A DNA stretch of 6,009 nt from Prevotella sp. (GCA_021203705.1 JAJQAR010000185.1:1-6009); one strand, 5' to 3'; shown: positions 1-6,009, counted from the stretch's first letter. Made by a program: numbers and translations. Notes: generated from the letters alone by a model not told the origin.

Positions 1-24
1 ACAATACAAAAGTAATTAATCCTT

Positions 25-47
25 GGGAGACGGTGGTCTCCCTTTTT
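25..47 (+). terminator. Rho-independent terminator of an upstream gene
   Basis: A perfect 7-bp stem (gggagac at 25-31, gtctccc at 36-42) closes a 4-base loop (ggtg) and is followed at once by five T, then G and eight more T. This is a canonical intrinsic terminator reading on the plus strand. The other strand lacks a T-run after the hairpin, so it is not bidirectional. The gene it ends lies to the left of the window, and no coding end is visible in bases 1-24. Confidence 0.9.
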
Positions 48-92
48 GTTTTTTTTGTATTGCCAGTAACTCCTGGGGTTGAAAAATTTTTT

Positions 93-144
93 CGCCTCCC
101 GCCTACGCCTTTCCGCTACGCTCCAAGGACGTAGGCGGGAGGCG
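93..144. repeat. GC-rich long hairpin (REP-like inverted repeat)
   Basis: A perfect 15-bp inverted repeat (93-107 with 130-144) is extended inward by cctt (108-111) with aagg (125-128) around a bulged A at 129, leaving a 13-base loop. It is very GC-rich inside an AT-rich spacer and lies between the upstream terminator and the riboswitch promoter, so it may not be part of either transcript. It has no T-run after it on the plus strand. On the minus strand it is followed by six A and then five T, so it is a poor terminator both ways. The size and shape resemble REP-type extragenic palindromes, but only one copy is seen here. The rest of 61-212 shows no gene; the one short frame across it looks spurious because it runs through the hairpin and the promoter. 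Confidence 0.7.
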
Positions 145-212
145 AGGGTGTTGCACTTCTATGTTGAATGTACATTCTCAAGCAAAAACACATTATTATT
201 TTTATCTTTTAT

Positions 213-244
213 TTTGCGTAATATAATTATTTCCATTACTTTTG
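213..244 (+). promoter_or_regulatory. Bacteroidetes-type promoter for the B12 operon
   Basis: A -33 box TTTG (213-216) and a -7 box TACTTTTG (237-244, matching TAnnTTTG) are separated by 20 bases, the spacing expected for the primary sigma factor of Bacteroidetes. Transcription would start at about 248-250, exactly where the 5' strand of the riboswitch P1 helix begins. That agreement supports both calls. The downstream genes are therefore expected to be made constitutively and controlled by the riboswitch. Confidence 0.85.
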
Positions 245-249
245 CACTG

Positions 250-447
250 TCAATCGGTTTGCTTTATAGCGATTAAAAGGGAATCGGGTGAAAATCCCGG
301 ACAGTCCCGCTGCTGTAAGTTGCCGTTTCGAAGTGAACAATAAGCCACTGTACTTTATTGGGAAGGCGTTCACTTTGGCAACAAGTCAGAAGACCTGCCA
401 TTGATTCATAGTTTTTTACGGCTTCGAGGAAAGTCTTGAAAATCAAT
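250..447 (+). promoter_or_regulatory. Cobalamin (B12) riboswitch with L5-L13 kissing-loop platform
   Basis: The hallmark blocks are present in order: GGGAA and GGTGaaAATCCC (279-298), ACAGTCCCGCTGCTGTAA (301-318), GCCACTG (344-350), GGGAAGGC (360-367) and the B12 box AAGTCAGAAGACCTGCCA (383-400). P1 can form between 250-257 and 398-404 with one bulge. Helix gttgcc/ggcaac (319-324 with 377-382) and an 8-bp helix (331-338 with 368-375) build the central junction. Downstream, 423-428 pairs with 435-440 to make a hairpin (P13) whose loop contains aaagt (430-434), complementary to acttt (352-356) in the L5 loop. This is the kissing contact known from class-I cobalamin riboswitches. There is no terminator hairpin before the T-run at 412-417, so control is inferred to be at translation, with bound cobalamin hiding the start region of the btuB-like gene at 453. 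Confidence 0.95.
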
Positions 448-452
448 TATTT

Positions 453-2453
453 ATGAGATATAAACTGTTGTTGTGTGGGTTATTGTGCGCATTTTGCTTT
501 AAAGCGAGTGCCGTTACAGAAACCGTGGACAGCATTGACAAGAAAGTACACAGCATTGAGGGGGTTACGGTTACGTCGCGCAAGATACCCTCACGCATAT
601 CGTCGTCCAAACCTATCCAAATTGTGGAGAAGGAAGATTTGGAGCGTCTTGACATCACAAGTCTCGCAGATGCGGTGAAGATGTTCGCCGGCACCAATGT
701 AAAGGACTATGGCGGTATCGGGGGTATGAAAACCGTCTCCATACGCAATATGGGTACCCAGCACACGGCAGTCAGTTATGATGGTGTTACAATCTCCAAT
801 ACGCAGGCTGGCCAGATAGACCTCAGCAGGTACTCGCTCGACAATGTGCAGTCGGTTGAACTTGCGATAGGGGAGAGCGATGACTTGTTGCAGACGGCAC
901 GCAATAGAGCTTCGGCTGGCGTACTCCTTATTAATACAGAGAGACCACACTTCGATTTTGGGCATAATTATTCTTTTCGTGTAAGAGTGAGGGGAGGGGC
1001 ATTCGGACTTATCAATCCTACAATCAGATATTGGCAGAAACTGACTTCAACCACCACTTTCTCGTTCAATGGCGACTATATGCGTGCAGACGGAATATAT
1101 CCATTCACGCTCGTCAACGGCAAGCAGACAACACGTGAGAAACGTTATAATTCCGATATTTACACGTGGCGTGGAGAAGCGAATTTATACCAAACGATAA
1201 AAGATGGTGAACTCAACCTCAAGGCGTATTGGTTTTACTCGCAACGAGGCCTGCCTGGTTCGGTAATCCTCTATAATAATACGGCTAAGGAACGACTATG
1301 GGACGAGGATTTTTTCGCTCAGGCGCATTTCAAAAAGAGGTTTTCCGACAGGTGGGCTTTAAGTGCGTGCCTGAAATATGTACATTCATGGAACAAATAT
1401 GTTGACACCAACGTAAAATACCAGAATGGCAAGGAAATTGATGTCAACCGCCAGAATGAGTGCTATGCATCGGCAACAGTCTGTTGGACACCAATTCAGG
1501 ACCTGTCATTTTCGTTGGCGGAGGATATCGCCTACAACGATCTGCGCTCAAATATGAACAACGCCGCACAACCGAACCGCTATTCTTCCCTTACGGCAAT
1601 TTCGGGTAAATACGTAGTAGGCAGATTAGAGTTGCAGGCAGGATTGGTGGCTACACTTATGACAGAGGATGTGAAATATGGTGCTACTCCTGACGACCGC
1701 AAAAAACTGTCGCCTACGGCATCCGTAGCGTTTCGGGTTCTCAATTCTGACGCACTTTATATAAGGGCATTGTACAAGAACACCTTCCGAGTGCCGACGT
1801 TTAATGACCTCTATTATGACAAGATGGGTACGGTATCGCTAAACCCTGAAAAAGCCAATGAGTGTAACATCGGTGTTACATGGCAGGGCAAGCCGTTCAA
1901 GTTCACCAAATACGTTTCTTTAACTGTTGACGGTTATTATGATTTGGTGACAGACAAGATTGTGGCATATCCAACGCTCTATGTATGGAAGATGGCAAAC
2001 TTTGGTAAGGTGAGGATGTACGGCACTAACATCACATTCGGTTCAAATTTTACACTCACTAAGGATATCAGTCTGCTGCTCAATGCCTCTTATTCCTTAC
2101 AGAACAGTATCGACCTGTCTGACAAGACATCGCTCTACTATAAGACGCAAATTCCATATACCCCGAAGAATACGGGCAGTGGCAGTGTTACGCTGCTCAC
2201 CCCGTGGGTAAACGTGGGATATAGCGTAACGGGGTGCGACAAACGTTATTCCATGCAGCAGAACACGCAAGAGTACCGTATGCACGGTTATTGGGAGCAT
2301 AACATATCCCTCTCGCACGAGTTTGTTATGCGCTCATGCCGTCTCAATCTGCAGGCATCGATAAAGAACTTCACTGATGAGCAGTACGAAATAGTGAAAT
2401 ATTATCCCATGCCGGGAAGAAGCTGGACGGCAACAGGAACGGTCACTTTCTAA
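453..2453 (+). CDS. btuB: BtuB-type TonB-dependent cobalamin receptor
   Basis: Outer-membrane beta-barrel receptor predicted to import cobalamin and related corrinoids into the periplasm using TonB/ExbBD energy. The 666-aa product has a signal peptide (residues 1-20, cleavage after ASA), a TonB-box-like stretch around 35-42 (EGVTVTS), a plug domain at about 53-163 with the conserved VSIRNMGTQHTAVSYDG segment (95-111), then a barrel ending in the terminal Phe typical of outer-membrane proteins. It is short and lacks the N-terminal carboxypeptidase-like or STN domains common in SusC-type receptors, which fits the BtuB class. The ATG lies 12 bases after the riboswitch P13 hairpin, with A/T-rich sequence and no Shine-Dalgarno. 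Two in-frame stops (TAATAA) end it. Cobalamin as substrate rests mainly on the riboswitch and the neighbouring BtuG-like gene; the sequence alone would only say TonB-dependent receptor. Confidence 0.93.
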   Translation: MRYKLLLCGLLCAFCFKASAVTETVDSIDKKVHSIEGVTVTSRKIPSRISSSKPIQIVEKEDLERLDITSLADAVKMFAGTNVKDYGGIGGMKTVSIRNMGTQHTAVSYDGVTISNTQAGQIDLSRYSLDNVQSVELAIGESDDLLQTARNRASAGVLLINTERPHFDFGHNYSFRVRVRGGAFGLINPTIRYWQKLTSTTTFSFNGDYMRADGIYPFTLVNGKQTTREKRYNSDIYTWRGEANLYQTIKDGELNLKAYWFYSQRGLPGSVILYNNTAKERLWDEDFFAQAHFKKRFSDRWALSACLKYVHSWNKYVDTNVKYQNGKEIDVNRQNECYASATVCWTPIQDLSFSLAEDIAYNDLRSNMNNAAQPNRYSSLTAISGKYVVGRLELQAGLVATLMTEDVKYGATPDDRKKLSPTASVAFRVLNSDALYIRALYKNTFRVPTFNDLYYDKMGTVSLNPEKANECNIGVTWQGKPFKFTKYVSLTVDGYYDLVTDKIVAYPTLYVWKMANFGKVRMYGTNITFGSNFTLTKDISLLLNASYSLQNSIDLSDKTSLYYKTQIPYTPKNTGSGSVTLLTPWVNVGYSVTGCDKRYSMQQNTQEYRMHGYWEHNISLSHEFVMRSCRLNLQASIKNFTDEQYEIVKYYPMPGRSWTATGTVTF

Positions 2454-2456
2454 TAA

Positions 2457-2485
2457 GTTAAAAGTTAAAAGTTCGTTTTTGCTTG
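2457..2485 (+). repeat. Copy 1 of an intergenic repeat with heptamer units
   Basis: Immediately after the btuB stop, two tandem gttaaaa heptamers (2457-2470) lead into gttcgtttttgcttg (2471-2485). The same arrangement follows the M64 peptidase gene at 5834-5862, matching at 25 of 29 positions. It is a directly visible repeat; its function is unknown. Confidence 0.7.
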
Positions 2486-2486
2486 C

Positions 2487-2509
2487 ATGTCGTTTCTCCG
2501 AAACGATGT
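2487..2509 (+). other. Hairpin in the btuB-btuG spacer
   Basis: A perfect 7-bp stem (tcgtttc 2490-2496 with gaaacga 2500-2506) and a 3-base loop can be extended by two G-U pairs and one A-T pair to 2487-2509. No T-run follows, so it is not an obvious terminator. It could be an RNA processing or stability element between btuB and the lipoprotein gene. The rest of the spacer (2510-2644) shows no gene and no convincing TTTG/TAnnTTTG promoter. Confidence 0.45.
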
Positions 2510-2644
2510 CCTCGATAAATCGGGACCCTACAATAGGCGAAAGATTGCATGGGTACTACATTGGCGATGAAATTGCTTGAGTGATGGTGAATATAATAAT
2601 GAATGTGTTTTCAAAAGATATATAATAACAAAAAATTAAAGAAA

Positions 2645-3763
2645 ATGAAACTAAGAAAAATTTTTTACGCCTGCCTTTGTGGGTTGGCATTGACTGCTTT
2701 TACAGCATGTTCGGATGATGATGATGACGTTGACGACAACACTGTTGTATGGAATCCAACAGAATTGGGCTCAAAGATTGAAATGTCGCAGACACGTGCT
2801 TTCATCCTCAACGAGGGTAGTTACGGTGCAAACAACGCACATCTTACATATTTCGACTATTCCACAAACAGTGTCTATGATCAGGATATTTTTTATGTTC
2901 AGAATGGCGTAAACATCGGTGACACAGGACAGGACCTCATAGAGTACAACGGCAACCTTTATATGGCTGTTTATAACTCCAATTATATCGCTAAGCTCAA
3001 TGGTGTAGGCATCGAGGAAGGACGTGTATCATTCGATATGGAGACATTGGGACAGGTAAGGTACATGGTCGCTTCCAACGGCTACATTTACGTTACTTCA
3101 TACGGTGGATATGTCAGCAAAGTTGATGCGGAGACACTTGAAATAGTTGGTTCTGTAAAGGTTGGAGACAACCCGGAGCAGATTACAGAGTGTGACGGTT
3201 ATCTCTATTGTATGAACTCTGGTTGGGGCTATGACAATCGCATGTCTATCATCAACGAAAGTACTTTTGATACAGCAGAGAATGTAGAGATTTTCCAAGA
3301 TCCGATAGCTGTAATTAACGTTGACGGAACGATTGTAATGCAGGGTTATGGTGCTGATTATCCTGACTATACCTATCCTGTCGCTATTTACAACAAGTCG
3401 AGCAAGACATACGATGAAATAGGTAAAGGTACGAATATTGCTGGTTACAATGGTGTTGTATATGTTGTTAATTCCGATGTAAACTGGATGACTACTCCTT
3501 ATACTGGCACTACAGAGGTATATTCATATAATATCAAGACTGGCGAATACGACTACAGTGCGCTTGACATACCAGATGAACTTGCCAACCTCAGCACATA
3601 CGGTATAAGTATAAATCCGAATACCGGTTATGTTTATATCTTAGCAACCAATTTCACTTGGGGTGATGGCACCGTTTATTACTTTGACAACAATGGTAAA
3701 TATTTGGGTAAATTCTCATCCTACGGACAGAACCCAAGTAAGGTGGTTTTCCTGAACGACTAA
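2645..3763 (+). CDS. btuG: BtuG-like surface corrinoid-binding lipoprotein (beta-propeller)
   Basis: Predicted cell-surface lipoprotein that captures cobalamin and passes it to the adjacent BtuB receptor, as known for BtuG proteins of gut Bacteroides. From this ATG the product is 372 aa. It has a lipoprotein signal ending in the lipobox FTAC with lipidated Cys22, then SDDDDD, the acidic export signal that sends Bacteroidetes lipoproteins to the outside of the outer membrane. Residues about 50-372 consist of repeated YncE/DUF5074-like beta-propeller blades, starting with FILNEGSYG (53-61) and recurring patterns such as GYIYVTSYGG and GYVYILATN. An in-frame ATG 14 codons upstream (2603) is less likely because it would put charged, polar residues before a complete signal peptide; the sequence before 2645 is A-rich, as usual in this phylum. 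It lies 191 bp after btuB and is probably cotranscribed under the riboswitch. The BtuG assignment combines fold, lipoprotein type and context; binding residues were not checked. Confidence 0.85.
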   Translation: MKLRKIFYACLCGLALTAFTACSDDDDDVDDNTVVWNPTELGSKIEMSQTRAFILNEGSYGANNAHLTYFDYSTNSVYDQDIFYVQNGVNIGDTGQDLIEYNGNLYMAVYNSNYIAKLNGVGIEEGRVSFDMETLGQVRYMVASNGYIYVTSYGGYVSKVDAETLEIVGSVKVGDNPEQITECDGYLYCMNSGWGYDNRMSIINESTFDTAENVEIFQDPIAVINVDGTIVMQGYGADYPDYTYPVAIYNKSSKTYDEIGKGTNIAGYNGVVYVVNSDVNWMTTPYTGTTEVYSYNIKTGEYDYSALDIPDELANLSTYGISINPNTGYVYILATNFTWGDGTVYYFDNNGKYLGKFSSYGQNPSKVVFLND

Positions 3764-3895
3764 TGTAAAAATACTTGCTTTAACTCTCTTATAATTGCTG
3801 TGTTATCCTCGCTATGTGCTGGCGGCTTTGACCGACTAATACAGGGTGGGGGTGACACTTTTATTTTAGTATCTTTCCTTTAATACAACAAAATT

Positions 3896-3927
3896 CTTGT
3901 TGCTTCTAAAATATTTTCGTAAGTTTG
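3896..3927 (+). promoter_or_regulatory. Bacteroidetes-type promoter for carbonic anhydrase and M64 genes
   Basis: The -7 box TAAGTTTG (3920-3927) matches TAnnTTTG exactly. A near-consensus -33 box CTTG (3896-3899) lies 20 bases upstream. Transcription would start near 3931-3933, giving a leader of only about 25 bases. A small inverted repeat, caacaa (3886-3891) with ttgttg (3897-3902), overlaps the -33 box and could be an operator, but it is short enough to be chance. The rest of the spacer after the lipoprotein gene (3764-3885) holds no gene and no clear terminator. Confidence 0.75.
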
Positions 3928-3955
3928 CATTTGGATGAAATAAAATATTATTACC

Positions 3956-4504
3956 ATGATACAAGATATTATAGAATTTAATGCAAACTTCGTAAAGAAC
4001 AAGGGTTACGAAAAGTATATAACGAGCAAGTATCCGGATAAGAAACTTGCAATCCTTTCGTGTATGGACACGCGCCTCACGGAACTTCTCCCTGCCGCAT
4101 TAGGTTTAAAGAACGGTGATGCAAAAATAATCAAGAATGCTGGCGGCTTGGTAATCAGTCCTTTTGACAGTGCGATGCGCAGTCTGATAGTCGCTATTTA
4201 TGAACTTGGCGTTGAGGAGATTATGGTTGTGGCTCACTCCAATTGTGGGGCATGTCACATGAACGGAAAGGAGATGACAGATCTGATGGTTAAGCGTGGC
4301 ATAAGTCAGGAGACCATCGACATTGTGCGTACTTGTGGCATCAACCTCGACCATTGGCTTGAAGGTTTTCACGATACGGAAGATTCCGTGCGCAACACGG
4401 TAAATAGTATTATCAACCATCCGCTTATCCCGAAAGACATCAATGTTTACGGTTTCATAATCGACTCTACCACAGGACAGCTTACACAAGTGGTAGAATT
4501 TTGA
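3956..4504 (+). CDS. Beta-class carbonic anhydrase
   Basis: Cytoplasmic zinc enzyme expected to interconvert CO2 and bicarbonate, supplying bicarbonate for carboxylations and helping pH balance. The 182-aa product has no signal peptide. It carries the beta-class signature: Cys36-x-Asp38-x-Arg40 (SCMDTRL) and His94-x-x-Cys97 (AHSNCGACH), giving zinc ligands Cys36, His94 and Cys97 with the Asp38/Arg40 dyad. The KNAGG segment (60-64) is also typical. The length fits the shorter bacterial and archaeal branch rather than the roughly 220-aa CynT/Can type. The segment after Cys97 reads GACHM instead of the common CGM form; Cys100 and His101 are extra potential metal-binding residues. The start ATG is close behind its own promoter. 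The M64 gene begins 9 bases after the stop, so the two are likely one transcript. Activity is inferred from intact ligands; related proteins of this branch are not all characterised. Confidence 0.92.
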   Translation: MIQDIIEFNANFVKNKGYEKYITSKYPDKKLAILSCMDTRLTELLPAALGLKNGDAKIIKNAGGLVISPFDSAMRSLIVAIYELGVEEIMVVAHSNCGACHMNGKEMTDLMVKRGISQETIDIVRTCGINLDHWLEGFHDTEDSVRNTVNSIINHPLIPKDINVYGFIIDSTTGQLTQVVEF

Positions 4505-4513
4505 GTAAACTAT

Positions 4514-5815
4514 ATGTTTAAGAAATACTTGCTTCTTTTAGCTTTTCTGTACATCCCCTTTTGGGGCGTGGGGGCTTGTTGCTTTGCGCAGAATTTTGAT
4601 GACTATTTCACCGACAGTACATTGCGCTTGGATTACGTATTTTCAGGTGATGTCCATCAGCAGCAGGTCAGTCTTGACAAGTTGAATGTAATCCCTCATT
4701 GGTACGGCAAGCGTCAACGCCTGTCGGAAGTTCCTGTTGAGGGCAACGGACAAGTTGTAGTGAAATCACATTCCACACAAGATGTAATTTACCGCAATTC
4801 ATTTTCAACGCTTTTTCAGGAGTGGTTATCCTACGATGAGGCACAGACTGTCAGTAAGGCATTTCAGAACGTGTTTCTCGTGCCGATGCCAAAAGACACT
4901 GTTGACATAACTGTCGAGTTGTACAATAACCGCAGGGAAGTAACGGCAACATTTACACATACAGTAGTTCCCTCCGATATCCTTATCCGTCACATAGGAG
5001 AGAAAGACGTTACACCATACGTTAGGATACAACAGGCAGCGGACACCGCACATTGTATTCATATCGCTTTTGTTGCAGAAGGATATACAGATAGTGAGAT
5101 GGACACATACCTTGAGGATGTGAACACGGCTATCGAGGCACTATTCTCGCACGAGCCTTTCAAGTCAGAGCGTAATGCTTTCAATATAGTTGCAGTGAAA
5201 TCTGTATCAAAGGAAAGCGGTACGAGTGAGCCTTCAAAGGGTATCTGGAAGAACACTGCATTAAGCTCACATTTCGATACGTTTTACAGTAACCGTTACC
5301 TCACCACGCTCAATTTGGAGGACTTGCACGACATACTTGCTGGCGTTCCTTACGAGCATATCATGATTTTGGTGAATACGGATGATTACGGAGGAGGTGG
5401 AATACTCAACTCGTATGTCCTTTCAATGACGCACCACAGAAAGTTCAAACCCGTCGTAGTGCATGAGTTCGGGCATAGTTTTGGAGGTCTTGCCGATGAG
5501 TATGCATACGACTATGAGCAAATTCCTATGTATCCACACGATATTGAGCCATGGGAGCCTAACATCACCACATTAACTGATTTCGGCAGCAAGTGGGAGA
5601 ACCTTGTACAAGAAGGTACACCTATCCCCACCCCCGAAAGTGACGACAAAGCTACAATCGCCACAAAGGTTGGACTTTTCGAGGGCGCAGGTTACAGTCT
5701 CACAGGTGTTTACCGTGGCATGCAGGACTGTCGCATGCGCACCAACGAAAACCCGGAGTTTTGTATTGTCTGCCGCCAGGCACTGCAAAAATTGATTGAA
5801 TTTTATACGAATTAA
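4514..5815 (+). CDS. Secreted M64-family (IgA peptidase-like) zinc metallopeptidase
   Basis: Predicted exported zinc endopeptidase of family M64, whose founding member cleaves human IgA; most Bacteroidetes members have no known substrate. The 433-aa product starts with a signal peptide (residues 1-25, probable cleavage CCFA before Gln26). The VGACC stretch could alternatively act as a lipobox, so anchoring as a lipoprotein is possible. Residues about 27-150 match the N-terminal M64 domain (NFDDYF, then TLRLDYVFSGD). The catalytic domain follows: FVAEGYT (186-192), a DDYGGGG segment (290-296), then HEFGHSFGGLADEY with His317, Glu318 and His321 as the zinc/catalytic set and Asp328/Glu329 as candidates for the third ligand. 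The region RGMQDCRM (401-408) would supply the Met-turn, and Cys406, Cys417 and Cys420 (FCIVC) form a conserved-looking Cys cluster. The gene appears intact. It lacks its own promoter and probably depends on the one before the carbonic anhydrase. No strong terminator follows. Confidence 0.88.
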   Translation: MFKKYLLLLAFLYIPFWGVGACCFAQNFDDYFTDSTLRLDYVFSGDVHQQQVSLDKLNVIPHWYGKRQRLSEVPVEGNGQVVVKSHSTQDVIYRNSFSTLFQEWLSYDEAQTVSKAFQNVFLVPMPKDTVDITVELYNNRREVTATFTHTVVPSDILIRHIGEKDVTPYVRIQQAADTAHCIHIAFVAEGYTDSEMDTYLEDVNTAIEALFSHEPFKSERNAFNIVAVKSVSKESGTSEPSKGIWKNTALSSHFDTFYSNRYLTTLNLEDLHDILAGVPYEHIMILVNTDDYGGGGILNSYVLSMTHHRKFKPVVVHEFGHSFGGLADEYAYDYEQIPMYPHDIEPWEPNITTLTDFGSKWENLVQEGTPIPTPESDDKATIATKVGLFEGAGYSLTGVYRGMQDCRMRTNENPEFCIVCRQALQKLIEFYTN

Positions 5816-5826
5816 GGTAGTTATGA

Positions 5827-5878
5827 GTTAAGAATTAAGAGTTAAGAGTTCGATTTTGCTTGAGTGCAATTTTGCTTG
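5827..5878 (+). repeat. Copy 2 of the intergenic repeat with heptamer units
   Basis: Three tandem heptamers (gttaaga 5827-5833, attaaga 5834-5840, gttaaga 5841-5847) lead into gttcgattttgcttg (5848-5862), closely matching the copy after btuB. The end attttgcttg (5853-5862) is then repeated exactly at 5869-5878. The block lies in the short space between the M64 gene and the convergent minus-strand gene. A weak 5-bp hairpin (5865-5869 with 5876-5880) is present but is not a convincing terminator. Confidence 0.7.
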
Positions 5879-5899
5879 CAATCAAGACTAAATCTTTGT

Positions 5900-6009
5900 T
5901 TACTTAACAAATTCCTTAGGCAATATTATATTGCTGATATTGATTGCATCCTTGAACAGTGGAGCAATTTCAGAGATTTTAAATCCTGCGATGCCGCAAC
6001 CGATTTTAG
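5900..6009 (-). CDS. 3' end of a convergent gene (partial, unrecognised)
   Basis: On the minus strand one frame stays open from the window edge (6009) to a TAA at 5900-5902, giving 35 complete C-terminal residues. It begins KIGCGIAGFKISEIAPLF and ends ILPKEFVK. The other two minus-strand frames are closed by stops. The composition (Gly-rich IGCGIAGF turn, then an amphipathic helix and a short strand) looks like a real protein end. The IGCGIAGF stretch is reminiscent of the glycine-rich loop in macro-domain-like (ADP-ribose-binding) proteins, but with so little sequence no family can be assigned. The gene converges on the M64 gene with an 84-bp gap. Confidence 0.6.
   Translation of the reverse strand, partial: KIGCGIAGFKISEIAPLFKDAINISNIILPKEFVK

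Noticed and set aside
79..276. Open frame of 65 codons on the plus strand upstream of btuB
   Set aside because: It runs through the GC-rich hairpin, the promoter boxes and the first bases of the riboswitch, and shows no domain-like sequence; it is better explained as non-coding.
406..425. Transcription terminator in the riboswitch at the T-run 412-417
   Set aside because: No stable hairpin lies directly before the T-run; P1 ends at about 404 and the next hairpin comes after it, so a translational mechanism fits better.
591..965. Minus-strand open frame of 124 codons inside btuB
   Set aside because: It lies antisense to a clearly coding, conserved plug-domain region and has no recognisable family or promoter.
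2603..2644. Upstream ATG as the start of the BtuG-like gene
   Set aside because: It would add a 14-residue polar, Lys-rich extension ahead of a complete lipoprotein signal peptide; the ATG at 2645 gives a normal signal with lipobox Cys at position 22.
4106..4489. Minus-strand open frame of 127 codons inside the carbonic anhydrase gene
   Set aside because: The plus strand encodes an intact beta-carbonic anhydrase with all metal ligands; the antisense frame is a shadow.
5920..5934. Short palindrome gcaata-tta-tattgc
   Set aside because: It is AT-rich, only 6 bp per arm and lies inside the partial minus-strand coding sequence; chance is the simplest explanation.

Overview
The window looks like a chromosomal segment from a Bacteroidales bacterium, most plausibly Prevotellaceae or a close relative. 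Several things point there: promoters of the Bacteroidetes type (TTTG, about 20 bp, TAnnTTTG), A/T-rich translation starts without Shine-Dalgarno sequences, a surface lipoprotein with an Asp-rich export signal right after the lipidated Cys, and protein families typical of gut Bacteroidetes. The genus is an inference from style, not from a marker gene.

Layout. Positions 1-60 hold the terminator of an upstream gene outside the window. Positions 61-212 carry no gene but contain a striking GC-rich hairpin with a perfect 15-bp stem (93-144). A promoter (213-244) leads into a class-I cobalamin riboswitch (about 250-447), then a BtuB-type TonB-dependent outer-membrane receptor (453-2453), a 191-bp spacer, and a BtuG-like surface beta-propeller lipoprotein (2645-3763). 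A second promoter (3896-3927) serves a beta-class carbonic anhydrase (3956-4504) and, 9 bp later, a secreted M64-family zinc metallopeptidase (4514-5815). The last 110 bases are the 3' end of a gene on the minus strand (5900-6009), convergent with the peptidase.

How it works together. The first half is a vitamin B12 capture module. The lipoprotein is expected to bind corrinoids at the cell surface and hand them to the receptor, which imports them with TonB energy. The riboswitch shuts the operon down when cobalamin is plentiful. The periplasmic and inner-membrane parts (BtuF, BtuC, BtuD) are not in the window. The second half is a separate transcription unit with no obvious link to B12; why a cytoplasmic carbonic anhydrase would share a transcript with an exported peptidase is unexplained.

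No clearly undescribed system is visible. The points most worth a second look are the related intergenic repeat found after both btuB and the M64 gene, the GC-rich hairpin at 93-144, the carbonic anhydrase-peptidase pairing, and the detailed fold of the riboswitch expression platform.
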